Below, in pieces: positions 8,220 to 15,786 of a stretch of DNA of 48,891 bases. Made by a program: the position numbers and the translations under genes. Source of the DNA: an uncultured Clostridia bacterium (GTDB lineage: Bacteria > Bacillota > Clostridia > Oscillospirales > Acutalibacteraceae); contig CALWVM010000016.1 of the NCBI GenBank assembly GCA_944384985.1, positions 1 through 48,891 of the forward strand, read 5' to 3'. The stretch's first letter is position 1. Each line of letters begins with the position of its first letter. The notes under the pieces are model-generated. The model searched no databases. It saw nothing but the letters and a program-made list of their open reading frames with translations, and was not told where the DNA came from.

Positions 8220-8453
8220 ATGGTACAGGATACCCGAAAAGCTGTCCTGCAAAATCTGAAGGACGCCGGCTGCCCGGAGCGTATCATTCGGCAGTTTACG
8301 GAACTTTTGCAGGCGGGAAAGGTCCGCGAAGCGCTTGATCTGCTCGGCGAGCATCGCAGCGCGTTGCTGCGGCGGGTGCACAGCGGCGAAAAACGGATCG
8401 ACTGTCTGGACTATCTCATTTACCAAATCGAACAGCATAACATTGCGTTATAA
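8220..8453 (+). CDS. Small helical protein of 77 residues, function unknown
   Basis: This is a short, charged, probably all-helical protein with a GKVREALDLLGEHRSALL segment and a conserved-looking IDCLDYLIYQIE tail. The ATG at 8220 follows AAAAGAGGG. I recall similar small proteins beside DUF3737 or regulator genes in Clostridia, but no function is established that I can name. It stands 62 bases before the DUF3737 gene in the same direction and probably shares its transcript. No catalytic motif, metal-binding cluster or membrane segment is visible. Confidence 0.75.
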   Translation: MVQDTRKAVLQNLKDAGCPERIIRQFTELLQAGKVREALDLLGEHRSALLRRVHSGEKRIDCLDYLIYQIEQHNIAL

Positions 8454-8515
8454 GGCATTTGCCAAAACCTTTCGCCTTTGTGCGGAAGAAACGGAAAGAA
8501 TAAGAGGTGTGTGTT

Positions 8516-9394
8516 ATGAAGATTATAGAAAACCAGAGCTTTGACGAGGAACGCGCACTGTACGGCAGCCACGGCATCCTGCTGCGTAACGCCGCGTTTG
8601 ACGGCCCTGCCGACGGGGAAAGCGCGCTCAAGGAGAGCAGCGATATCGAACTGCAAAATGTGTTCTGCAACCTGCGCTATCCGTTCTGGCATGACCACAG
8701 ACTTAAGATTCACGACTGCGAAATGACCGAGCTTTGCCGTGCGGCGCTGTGGTACTCCGATCATATCGAAATCACCGGCACCAAACTGCATGGCATCAAA
8801 GCACTGCGGGAATGCAGCGACGTGCAGATGTCGGACTGCGACATTGTCTCGCCCGAATTCGGCTGGTCAGTGCATAATATCACTATGCACAACTGCACGG
8901 CGGACAGCGTGTACTTTATGATGCGTTCAGAGCACCTGCGCTTTTCGGATGTGCGTTTTAAGGGGAAATATTCGTTCCAGTACATTTCGGACGGCGTTTT
9001 TGAAAACTGCACGTTCGACACCAAAGACGCATTCTGGCATGCGAAAAACGTCACAGTCAAAAACAGCGTTGTAAAAGGGGAATATCTCGCATGGTATTCC
9101 GACGGCTTAACGCTCATCAACTGCAAGATCATCGGCACGCAGCCGTTCTGCTACTGCAAAAACCTGAAACTTTTGGACTGCGAAATGATCGATACAGACC
9201 TTTGCTTTGAGCGTTCCGACGTTGAAGCGACCGTCACAACGCCGGTCTTGAGCATCAAAAACCCGTATTCCGGGCGCATTTGCGTGCCGTCGGTCGGCGA
9301 GATCATTCGGGACGATGAAAACGCAAAGTGCGAGATCATCGAGTGCGCGCAGAAGGGCAAAACGCAAAAGCAAAGCGTTGGCGCCTGTGCATAA
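8516..9394 (+). CDS. DUF3737 family beta-helix protein
   Basis: This 292-residue protein consists of repeating strand-turn units such as LKIHDCEMTELCRAALWYSD and LTLINCKIIGTQPFCYCKNL, the pattern of a right-handed parallel beta-helix and of the DUF3737 family. The biochemical role of the family is not known. It has no signal peptide and is rich in Cys, Trp, Tyr and His facing regular rung positions. The ATG at 8516 follows GAGG at good spacing; a GTG at 8507 is less likely. It is probably cotranscribed with the 77-aa gene and perhaps with the cyclophilin-like gene 15 bases downstream. Confidence 0.8.
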   Translation: MKIIENQSFDEERALYGSHGILLRNAAFDGPADGESALKESSDIELQNVFCNLRYPFWHDHRLKIHDCEMTELCRAALWYSDHIEITGTKLHGIKALRECSDVQMSDCDIVSPEFGWSVHNITMHNCTADSVYFMMRSEHLRFSDVRFKGKYSFQYISDGVFENCTFDTKDAFWHAKNVTVKNSVVKGEYLAWYSDGLTLINCKIIGTQPFCYCKNLKLLDCEMIDTDLCFERSDVEATVTTPVLSIKNPYSGRICVPSVGEIIRDDENAKCEIIECAQKGKTQKQSVGACA

Positions 9395-9409
9395 AGCACG
9401 GTGACCTAT

Positions 9410-9922
9410 ATGCGAAAACGACTTGCAGCTTTGGCGGCGGCTGCTCTGTTTTGGCTGTCCGCCGCCGAGTGTACCGAAACAAGCCTTTCAGACGCCGAGT
9501 CACCCGCCATAGAAACGGCAGCAGCGGCGCAGCCGATCGAAGAAGAAACGACGCAAACCGAGGAAACGGCAATGGCAAATTTGCAGATCACCGTGAACGG
9601 CTCGTCCTTTGCCGTCACGCTGTATGATACCGAGGCGGCAAGGGCGCTGCTTGACAAGCTGCCCATGACCGTTACGATGCACGAACTCAACGGCAATGAG
9701 AAATACTGTTACATGAACGAAAGCCTGCCCGCGTCATCCCGGCGCGTCGGGCAGATCCGGACGGGGGATTTGATGCTCTACGGTTCGGACTGTTTGGTGC
9801 TGTTTTATGAGAGCTTTCAAACCTCGTACAGTTACACGCCGCTCGGACATGCGGAAAACGCCGAAGAGCTTGCCGCGGCGCTCGGCACGGGCGACGTGGA
9901 AGTTACCTTTGCGGCACAGTAA
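9410..9922 (+). CDS. Exported cyclophilin-like fold protein
   Basis: This 170-residue protein has an N-terminal hydrophobic signal segment (residues 5-19), a Thr/Glu-rich linker (about 22-55), and a domain from about 57 to 170 (LQITVNGSSFAVTLYDTEAARALLDKLP ... GDLMLYGSDCLVLFYESF) that matches the bacterial cyclophilin-like fold family with no proven isomerase activity. A Cys at position 21 sits where a lipid-anchor Cys would be, but the preceding residue is Glu (LSAAEC), which does not fit a standard lipobox. The protein may therefore be secreted or anchored by its signal rather than lipidated. The ATG at 9410 has a poor ribosome binding site; GTG at 9401 is an alternative. Confidence 0.7.
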   Translation: MRKRLAALAAAALFWLSAAECTETSLSDAESPAIETAAAAQPIEEETTQTEETAMANLQITVNGSSFAVTLYDTEAARALLDKLPMTVTMHELNGNEKYCYMNESLPASSRRVGQIRTGDLMLYGSDCLVLFYESFQTSYSYTPLGHAENAEELAAALGTGDVEVTFAAQ

Positions 9923-10004
9923 TTTTTGAAAATACTGCGGCATATCGCCCAAGAAAATGATTTTGCGGGCGGCGTGTCGTGTGTATTTGGAGATCGAACA
10001 GGAT

Positions 10005-11366
10005 ATGACCGAAACACTGCAAACCCCATCGATTGCATCTCAAAACAAACGGCAGCTTCTGCGGACGCTGCTCTTTTTGTCGTTGCCGACCATTGCGGAA
10101 GAGATCCTCGCCACGCTTCTGCAATATGTTGATACCGCCATGGTCGGGCAGCTCGGCGAGCAGGCAACGGCGTCGGTCAGTATCACCACCAATGTGACAT
10201 GGCTTGTCAACAGCGTTCCCGGCGCAATCGGTACTGCGGTTCTGGTGCTCATTTCCAAGGCGGCGGGCGCAGGGGATAAAGTACAGGTGCAGAAGCTTTC
10301 CCAGCAGGCGCTTTTGTTGGCGGTCGTGTCCGGCGGATTGCTCGGTGCGGTCTCCATTTTGCTCAGCCCTTTTATCCCGGTGTGGATGGGTGCGGAAGCC
10401 GCGATCTGTGCGCAGGCTTCGCGGTACTTTTTCATCATCAGCGTGCCCATGGTGTTCCGGGCGGTCAGCACTGTGCTCGGCGCCGCGCTGCGCGCCGTTC
10501 AAAACACCAAAACGCCTATGCTCATCAGCCTTGCGGCGAACGGGCTGAACATCGTGCTCAATTATGTTTTGATCTATACGTTCGCACTCGGGGTGGACGG
10601 TGCCGCCATCGCCTCGGCAGTGTCCTATGCGCTGTCGGGAATTTTGATGTTTGTCTTTTGCCGCCGCAATGCGTCTTTGCGCTGGCATTGGCGGGCGTTC
10701 TCGGTAGACTGGCGCATTCTGCGCGAATGTGCGGCGGTCGGCACGCCGGTGCTCGGCAGCAGCATGGTCTCGTGCCTGGGCTATGTGGTGTTTGCAAGCC
10801 TTGTCTCCGGCATGGGCACCACGGTGTTTGCCGCGCATTCCATCGCCGTTACGGCGGAAACCATCTTTTATGTCCCCGGTTACGGTCTGCGTTCGGCGGC
10901 ATCCACTCTGATCGGCAACGCACGCGGGGAGGGGAATGTAGCGAAACTGAAATCTGTCGCGAAACTGAGCGTGTGCTTAACGGTTGCAATCATGTGTTTA
11001 AGCGGGTTTCTGTTGTTTTTCGGTGCGGAACCGTTAATGCGGCTGTTCACACCGGTGGACGCCGTGGCGGCCTTAGGCGCGCAGATGCTGCGCCTCGTCG
11101 CGCTCTCCGAACCGTTTTACGGGTTGATGATCGTGCTGGAAGGTGTGTTTTATGGACTCGGCCGCACGCGATACGCTTTCTTTGTGGAAACGGTGGGCAT
11201 GTGGGGCGTGCGTATCCTGTTCACATTTTTGTGCGTGAACGTCTGGGGGCTCTCGCTTCGCGCCGTATGGTATTGCATGATCGCGGACAACGTCTGCAAG
11301 GCAATTTTGTTTGCTGTCCCGTTCCTGCGAAAAAGTACGCGCCGCGCGCTCTTGCAAGTGCAATAA
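10005..11366 (+). CDS. MATE family efflux transporter (second copy)
   Basis: This 453-residue membrane protein has the twelve-helix MATE layout, with LPTIAEEILATLLQYVDTAMVGQLG at the N-terminus and a related repeat after the central loop. It is only distantly similar to the pump at 290-1654, so this is not a recent duplication. I take the ATG at 10005, preceded by GGAG about 12 bases upstream, over an upstream ATG at 9957 with no ribosome binding site. It lies 82 bases after the cyclophilin-like gene with no terminator between, so readthrough is likely. Substrate unknown. Confidence 0.9.
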   Translation: MTETLQTPSIASQNKRQLLRTLLFLSLPTIAEEILATLLQYVDTAMVGQLGEQATASVSITTNVTWLVNSVPGAIGTAVLVLISKAAGAGDKVQVQKLSQQALLLAVVSGGLLGAVSILLSPFIPVWMGAEAAICAQASRYFFIISVPMVFRAVSTVLGAALRAVQNTKTPMLISLAANGLNIVLNYVLIYTFALGVDGAAIASAVSYALSGILMFVFCRRNASLRWHWRAFSVDWRILRECAAVGTPVLGSSMVSCLGYVVFASLVSGMGTTVFAAHSIAVTAETIFYVPGYGLRSAASTLIGNARGEGNVAKLKSVAKLSVCLTVAIMCLSGFLLFFGAEPLMRLFTPVDAVAALGAQMLRLVALSEPFYGLMIVLEGVFYGLGRTRYAFFVETVGMWGVRILFTFLCVNVWGLSLRAVWYCMIADNVCKAILFAVPFLRKSTRRALLQVQ

Positions 11367-11387
11367 TCCTAACCGAAAGGCACAGAA

Positions 11388-11411
11388 AAAGCCGCCCGAT
11401 CGGGCGGCTTT
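11388..11411. terminator. Bidirectional terminator
   Basis: A perfect 24-base palindrome (AAAGCCGCCCGA then TCGGGCGGCTTT) lies between the convergent MATE gene and the leftward kinase gene. It is flanked by an A-run on the left and a T-rich stretch on the right, giving U-tracts in both directions. Confidence 0.88.
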
Positions 11412-11420
11412 CTTTCGTGT

Positions 11421-11831
11421 TTACGCCATGCTTTTCTTGACGCGCAAAATATTCTGTCCGTTTTCGCGGGTGTAGGTAATTTCATCCATGCAGTACTTCA
11501 CGATATACAGCCCCAATCCACCGGGCTCACGCGATTGTGCGTCGCTTGTGAGGTCCGGCGGCTCGGATTGCAGCGGATCGAACGGCACGCCGCGGTCAAT
11601 AAAGGTCAAAATCACCGAAAGCGGTGCCTTGGTCACTTCCACGCGCACGGCCACAGGCCCTACGTCCGGGCGGTATGCATAGCGTGCAATATTACCGAAC
11701 AGCTCGTCGATCGCAATGTCGATCTGCCGCAGCGCTTTTTTGGGGCAGTCGAGCGCTTCCAACTGTGCGTTGACAAAATCCGTTACCGCCTCAATGTTCT
11801 CAATCGTTGCGTCCAGGGTTCGTTCCTGCAT
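11421..11831 (-). CDS. RsbW-like anti-sigma factor kinase (GHKL ATPase)
   Basis: This 136-residue protein is a single histidine-kinase-like ATPase domain of the RsbW/SpoIIAB type, which phosphorylates a serine of a STAS partner and often binds a sigma factor. The N-box pair E43/N47 (DELFGNIARYAY), the G1 motif D79-R-G-V-P and the G2 motif GGLGLYIVK at 104-112 are all intact, so it should bind ATP. The ATG at 11831 follows GGAAGGAGG. It overlaps the 3' end of the phosphatase gene by 32 bases, so the two are coupled. No sigma factor gene is nearby; within the operon its likely substrate is the STAS protein at 15213-15521. Confidence 0.88.
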   Translation of the reverse strand: MQERTLDATIENIEAVTDFVNAQLEALDCPKKALRQIDIAIDELFGNIARYAYRPDVGPVAVRVEVTKAPLSVILTFIDRGVPFDPLQSEPPDLTSDAQSREPGGLGLYIVKYCMDEITYTRENGQNILRVKKSMA

Positions 11832-13608
11832 GACCGTCCTCCTTCCCGTATTGCAAAAATCGCAGACAAAGCATGGTGATGTCGTCGAACTGCGGCACGC
11901 CGTCGGCAAATGCATCCACATCCGCACGCACCTTTTCACAAAGAACTCGTACCGAGTCATCCGAATTTGCCTGCAGCAGCGCTTGCAGCCGATTGCTGCC
12001 GTACAAATGCTCAGCTGTGTCCTCAGCTTCGGTCACACCGTCCGTATACAAAAAGATTCCGTCGCCCGGCTGCAAGTCCAGCGAACTTTTTTTATACTGC
12101 GCGTTTTCCAGCCCTGCCAGAACAAAGCCGCTTTTGGCTTTCAAAAAATCAAATTGACCGTTTCTGCGCACAAGCGGCGGGTTGTGTCCCGCGTTGGCGT
12201 ATTCCAAAGCGCCTGTTTTCAGATTCAGAATTCCGAGCCATGCGGTCACAAACATACCCGCATTGTTGTTTTTACAAAGCTCGGCGTTCGCAAGCGTCAG
12301 AATCTCATCCGGCGTGTGCCCGGCTTCCGCGAGCCCCTTGATAAGCGTTTTCGAGGTCATCATGAACATCGCGGCCGGGATGCCTTTCCCCGAAACGTCT
12401 GCGATCAGGAAGGCAAGCCTGTCCTCGCCGAGCAGGAAGAAGTCATAGAAATCCCCGCCGACCTCTTTGGCGGCGTCCATGCTCGCGTAAATATCAAGCT
12501 CCGATCTGCCGGGATACGGCGGGAACACCTGCGGCAGCGCGGCGTATTGGATGACTTTGGCGTATTCGAGCTCCCGGTCGATCCTTGCGGACGCCTCGGC
12601 GATGTACCGCTTGAGCGTCGTGACCGTGGAGTTGATGTCATCCGAAAGCGAGGCGAATTCCGCGTTGCTGCGCACGTCTACGACTTCATTCAAATTGCCG
12701 CCTGTGATTTTTGCAAGCGAGCGGTTGATCTTGCGGATGTTGTTCACGATCAGGCGCTTAATGAGCACATAGATCAGCAAAAACAGCACCGCAAAAATCA
12801 GAACCTCCATGAACACGAGGATATAGACGGACATGTTCCTTGTGAAAACAGCCTCGCTTTGCGGCAGCACGGCGAGGATGCAGTAGCCCTCGCCGGTCAC
12901 ATACATGCAGTAGGACGGCACGCCGTATACGTTTGCTGAAAACCGAACGCCCTCCGGGGTTGCCGCCGTATCCAGTTGCAATCCGATCTCCGAAAGCGAC
13001 TTACCCTCGCCGCCGCTGCGGTCACTGGCAATGATCTGATCTTCGTTACAGATGATCAGCGAGCCTCCCTCGCCGACATGGCGGTTGCGCGTAGCGCCCA
13101 CGACCTGCCGGTCTATATCCTCCTGAAAATGCGCCGCGTCATAGCCGACCTGCACAAAGCCGCCGCCTGAGAGCACTACGCCCGCGTATTTGCGCCAAAC
13201 GGAAGCGTCAGAGGAGGTCGGCTGATAGCTTTGTACATATTCCCGTGCGCCGTCCAGAAGCGTCAAAAATTCCCTTGACTGCTCGCCGGAGGCCATGTCG
13301 TAATTCCAAAACGCTGCAAAATACCGCTCGATCCCGCCGATAAACCCTGCCAAGATCCCTGCGGGCGCACCGAACAGAAGACCCGCGCAAAGCGGGGCTG
13401 CGTCGCGCACGTTCATTACTGCGCCGTCTATCGGCACGCCGAATTCAGTGTTGCAGATGGCGACAATCCCGAACACAAGCCCATAAAATGCCTGCTTTAC
13501 ACCATAGGAAAGCCTGCCGAACGCAGTTTTGCGCTCCGCCTGATAAAAACAGGCAGAGCATAAAACCGGCAGCAGAGCCAAAAGAGTCAGTTGCAGATAG
13601 GCGCGCAT
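11800..13608 (-). CDS. Membrane SpoIIE-type PP2C serine phosphatase
   Basis: This 602-residue protein has three N-terminal hydrophobic helices (about 3-22, 37-53, 72-92) including a 5TM-LytS-like stretch (FGVPIDGAVMNVRDAAPLCA then GLLFGAPAGI). An extracellular sensor-like region (about 105-258), a transmembrane helix (259-284), a HAMP region (about 285-340) and a PP2C domain (about 350-592) follow. Metal ligands are visible as D386/D389 in GGDFYD, D404 in ADVSGKG and the terminal FDDITML. It would dephosphorylate the phosphoserine of the STAS partner in response to an outside signal. The 5TM domain looks cut short after residue 101 and runs straight into the sensor. The gene starts 4 bases after the symporter stop. 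Confidence 0.88.
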   Translation of the reverse strand: MRAYLQLTLLALLPVLCSACFYQAERKTAFGRLSYGVKQAFYGLVFGIVAICNTEFGVPIDGAVMNVRDAAPLCAGLLFGAPAGILAGFIGGIERYFAAFWNYDMASGEQSREFLTLLDGAREYVQSYQPTSSDASVWRKYAGVVLSGGGFVQVGYDAAHFQEDIDRQVVGATRNRHVGEGGSLIICNEDQIIASDRSGGEGKSLSEIGLQLDTAATPEGVRFSANVYGVPSYCMYVTGEGYCILAVLPQSEAVFTRNMSVYILVFMEVLIFAVLFLLIYVLIKRLIVNNIRKINRSLAKITGGNLNEVVDVRSNAEFASLSDDINSTVTTLKRYIAEASARIDRELEYAKVIQYAALPQVFPPYPGRSELDIYASMDAAKEVGGDFYDFFLLGEDRLAFLIADVSGKGIPAAMFMMTSKTLIKGLAEAGHTPDEILTLANAELCKNNNAGMFVTAWLGILNLKTGALEYANAGHNPPLVRRNGQFDFLKAKSGFVLAGLENAQYKKSSLDLQPGDGIFLYTDGVTEAEDTAEHLYGSNRLQALLQANSDDSVRVLCEKVRADVDAFADGVPQFDDITMLCLRFLQYGKEDGHAGTNPGRND

Positions 13609-13612
13609 AGCT

Positions 13613-15208
13613 TCACCCGCGCTTCCTTAAGATTTTATCGTCCAAAAGCTGCATTTTGCTCGCCTGAAGCAGCATTTCACATTGCAGGAAGCCGGTCGCG
13701 AGGAAATCAAACAGGATGTCTAAAACCAGCACGATCTCCAACGCCTCGGCGGGAATGCCGAGCTGGGAAAATATGATGGTATAGCACGTCAGCGCCCCGC
13801 CGGGAACGGGGGGAGAGGCAACGGTCAGGATCGTCACGATCAGCACCGCCATGATGATCCACGCGACCGATATTTCGACCTGATAGCCTTCCGCCATATA
13901 CAGCGCGCATACCATAAAATTGATGGCTGTGGCGGGGGCATACAGCACGATCCCCAGCGGGATGCCGAAGTTCGTCAATCGGTTACTGATGCCGAGCTCT
14001 TTTTCACAGCAACTGATGTTCGTACCGAACGCCGCAGAGGAGGAAGCGGTCGTCAAGGCGATCAAAAAGGAGGGGAAGCACTTTCGTATGAACAGCGTGG
14101 GCTTTACGCGCTTTTTCAAGCAGATATAACCGATGATCACGGCAAGGATCAGTACCGTCGCGATCGCAAAGAAAACAAGCGGTTTCCGCGCCGTTGTTAC
14201 GACCCCGAGGGAATCTGACCAAATGAGCTGCAGCAGGACGATGAAAATGAAGCAGGGTACAAGGCTGCCGACAAGCTCCATCAAAAATTGGATGATGTAA
14301 TTGATCTGCTCGATAAGTTCCGCCACGACCTTCGTCTGGTTTCCTAAAATGAGCATGACGCTTCCGACAACGGCTGCGATCAAAATGATCTGCATCATGT
14401 TCCCGTCCGTAAAGGGACTGAAAATGTTTTCGGGGGAAATGTCCAGGATCATGTTGAACACGCCGGAAAGCTGCGAGCTGTCCGTGCTGCCTGTAGAAAA
14501 GTGCAGGTTAAAGCAGGGCAGCAGCAGCGCGGCGGAAACTGCGGAAATGAGCAGCGTGAGCCCCAAAAAGCGCAGGATCATCTTTTTGCCGATGCGTCCG
14601 AGCGTCGTCGCATCCCCGATGCCGTAAATGCCCCATGCAACGGAGAGAAAGATCATCGGACCCGCAATGGTGGAGAGGATCCCTAAAAAAGTGTCATAAA
14701 GCGGCGTTAAAACGCTTTCGGTTGCGGCAATGCGCATCGCATCCGGCAAAAGAAAGCCGCCAAACCCGAAGACCAACGCGGCGGCGACCGCAATGCAAAG
14801 GCTCAAAAGCGGATTGATCTTGCGCTTTTTCAGTTTGAAAAGGACCTGGTTTTTGCCGTTGTGATAGCTGTACGCGGGGGAAAGTCCTAAATTCGCAAGC
14901 AGACGTGCGCCGAACTCGCCGAAATCCTCCTCTTGTGTCTTGTCGCTGCTTTCCAAAGGATTGCAAGCGTCCCCCGTCGTTTCCAGCAGGATGTACGGCC
15001 GCCCGAAGCGGCTGCCGGTCCGCATGGTAAACGTGCCGTCAGAACCGAAAAAATCCTGCCACTTTAAAAGCAGCGTCTCCACGGAGAGCCGCAAGCGCAG
15101 GATGCTTTTCTTGTCTGTTGCGGTTTTTTCCAAAAATTGCTGTGTTTTTTCCGATGCCGCGTCTACGGAAGCCGCAGAAAAGGGATAGACCGTTTTTTCC
15201 GTTTTCAT
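13613..15208 (-). CDS. Dicarboxylate-type symporter with N-terminal degenerate GHKL-like domain
   Basis: Residues about 131-531 form a sodium:dicarboxylate (SDF, GltP/DctA-like) symporter, with the serine-rich re-entrant loop TASSSAAFGTNISCCEKELG and the SPPVPGGALTCYT second loop. Residues 1-128 are an extra cytoplasmic domain. By eye it aligns along its length with the operon's own RsbW-like kinase, ending in FGARLLANLGLSPAYSYHNG, which parallels GLGLYIVKYCMDEITYTREN. The ATP-binding residues are not kept: no Asn in the N-box, TGDACNPL in place of DRGVPFDP, and GEFGAR for GGLGL. It may therefore bind a STAS partner without being a kinase. The ATG at 15208 lies 4 bases past the STAS stop; a TTG at 15232 is possible. 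Substrate unknown. Confidence 0.8.
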   Translation of the reverse strand: MKTEKTVYPFSAASVDAASEKTQQFLEKTATDKKSILRLRLSVETLLLKWQDFFGSDGTFTMRTGSRFGRPYILLETTGDACNPLESSDKTQEEDFGEFGARLLANLGLSPAYSYHNGKNQVLFKLKKRKINPLLSLCIAVAAALVFGFGGFLLPDAMRIAATESVLTPLYDTFLGILSTIAGPMIFLSVAWGIYGIGDATTLGRIGKKMILRFLGLTLLISAVSAALLLPCFNLHFSTGSTDSSQLSGVFNMILDISPENIFSPFTDGNMMQIILIAAVVGSVMLILGNQTKVVAELIEQINYIIQFLMELVGSLVPCFIFIVLLQLIWSDSLGVVTTARKPLVFFAIATVLILAVIIGYICLKKRVKPTLFIRKCFPSFLIALTTASSSAAFGTNISCCEKELGISNRLTNFGIPLGIVLYAPATAINFMVCALYMAEGYQVEISVAWIIMAVLIVTILTVASPPVPGGALTCYTIIFSQLGIPAEALEIVLVLDILFDFLATGFLQCEMLLQASKMQLLDDKILRKRG

Positions 15209-15212
15209 GCGT

Positions 15213-15521
15213 TTACCCGGCTTTCCGTTCAATGGTCAGGATGTCGGCAAACCCCGTCATTTCGAATACTTCCATGACCGTCTCGTTCGGATCGAGGATC
15301 ATAACGCCGCCGGTTTGCGCAAAACGCTTTTGCGCGGCAAGCAGAACACGCAGCCCTGCGGAAGATATATATTCCAAATCTGAAAAATCCAGGACCAATT
15401 CCGTAATATTCTCGGCATTGTCAAAGATCTCCGCCTCCAGCTGCGGGGCGGTTACAGTGTCAAGCCTGCCCTCCAGAGTGAGCGTGCGGCGGGCGTTTTC
15501 CTCTTGCTTTCGGATCGTCAT
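15213..15521 (-). CDS. STAS-domain anti-sigma factor antagonist
   Basis: This 102-residue single STAS domain is of the SpoIIAA/RsbV type. The phosphorylation site is visible in LEYISSAGLRVLL, where S54 aligns with the phosphorylated serine of SpoIIAA and RsbV. Such proteins bind an anti-sigma kinase when unphosphorylated and are released on phosphorylation. The ATG at 15521 follows CGGAGG at 8 bases. It is the first gene of a tightly packed operon of STAS, symporter, PP2C phosphatase and kinase, driven by the promoter at 15636-15664, so all parts of a partner switch are made together. Confidence 0.9.
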   Translation of the reverse strand: MTIRKQEENARRTLTLEGRLDTVTAPQLEAEIFDNAENITELVLDFSDLEYISSAGLRVLLAAQKRFAQTGGVMILDPNETVMEVFEMTGFADILTIERKAG

Positions 15522-15635
15522 ATTTGTTGCCTCCGATCGGACGGGCGGCGAAATTAAGGCGCGCATCTGCCCAGCGCAGCGCTCGCATTTTTACGCCGAC
15601 GGAAGACGGCCGCCAAACCCGATTTACCTTTGATC

Positions 15636-15664
15636 ATTATATTCCATCACGCAAAATTTGACAA
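15636..15664 (-). promoter_or_regulatory. Sigma-A-type promoter of the STAS-symporter-phosphatase-kinase operon
   Basis: On the minus strand TTGTCA (15664-15659) and TATAAT (15641-15636) are separated by 17 bases. The first start codon lies about 115 bases downstream. The -10 is perfect and the -35 has one mismatch, so basal transcription by the housekeeping sigma factor is likely. Confidence 0.85.
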
Positions 15665-15712
15665 TGCGACCAGCTTGTCCGCACCGGTGCATTTGGTACT
15701 TTTTGTATATGT

Positions 15713-15748
15713 AAAGCAGCCGACTGCCCGCGGGCAGTCGGCTGCTTT
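15713..15748. terminator. Terminator after the vWA-domain gene
   Basis: A perfect 36-base palindrome (18-bp arms, core GCAGCCGACTGCCCG) lies 38 bases past the stop of the leftward vWA gene and upstream of the STAS operon promoter. The minus-strand T-tract is short, so termination may rely mainly on the stem. Confidence 0.75.
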
Positions 15749-15786
15749 TGTAAGCGCTGTGAACTTTTCGGCGACGCATATGAGGG

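Noticed and set aside
10005-11366. Recent duplication of the MATE gene at 290-1654.
   Set aside because: The two proteins share only the family pattern and differ throughout, so they are independent family members.
11716-12939. 407-codon rightward frame antisense to the phosphatase and kinase genes.
   Set aside because: It covers two genes with well-conserved catalytic motifs, contains no domain, and is rich in residues typical of antisense translation of GC-biased codons.
15208-15232. TTG at 15232 as the start of the symporter.
   Set aside because: It would overlap the STAS gene with no better ribosome binding site; the ATG at 15208 lies 4 bases after the STAS stop, like the other joins in this operon.
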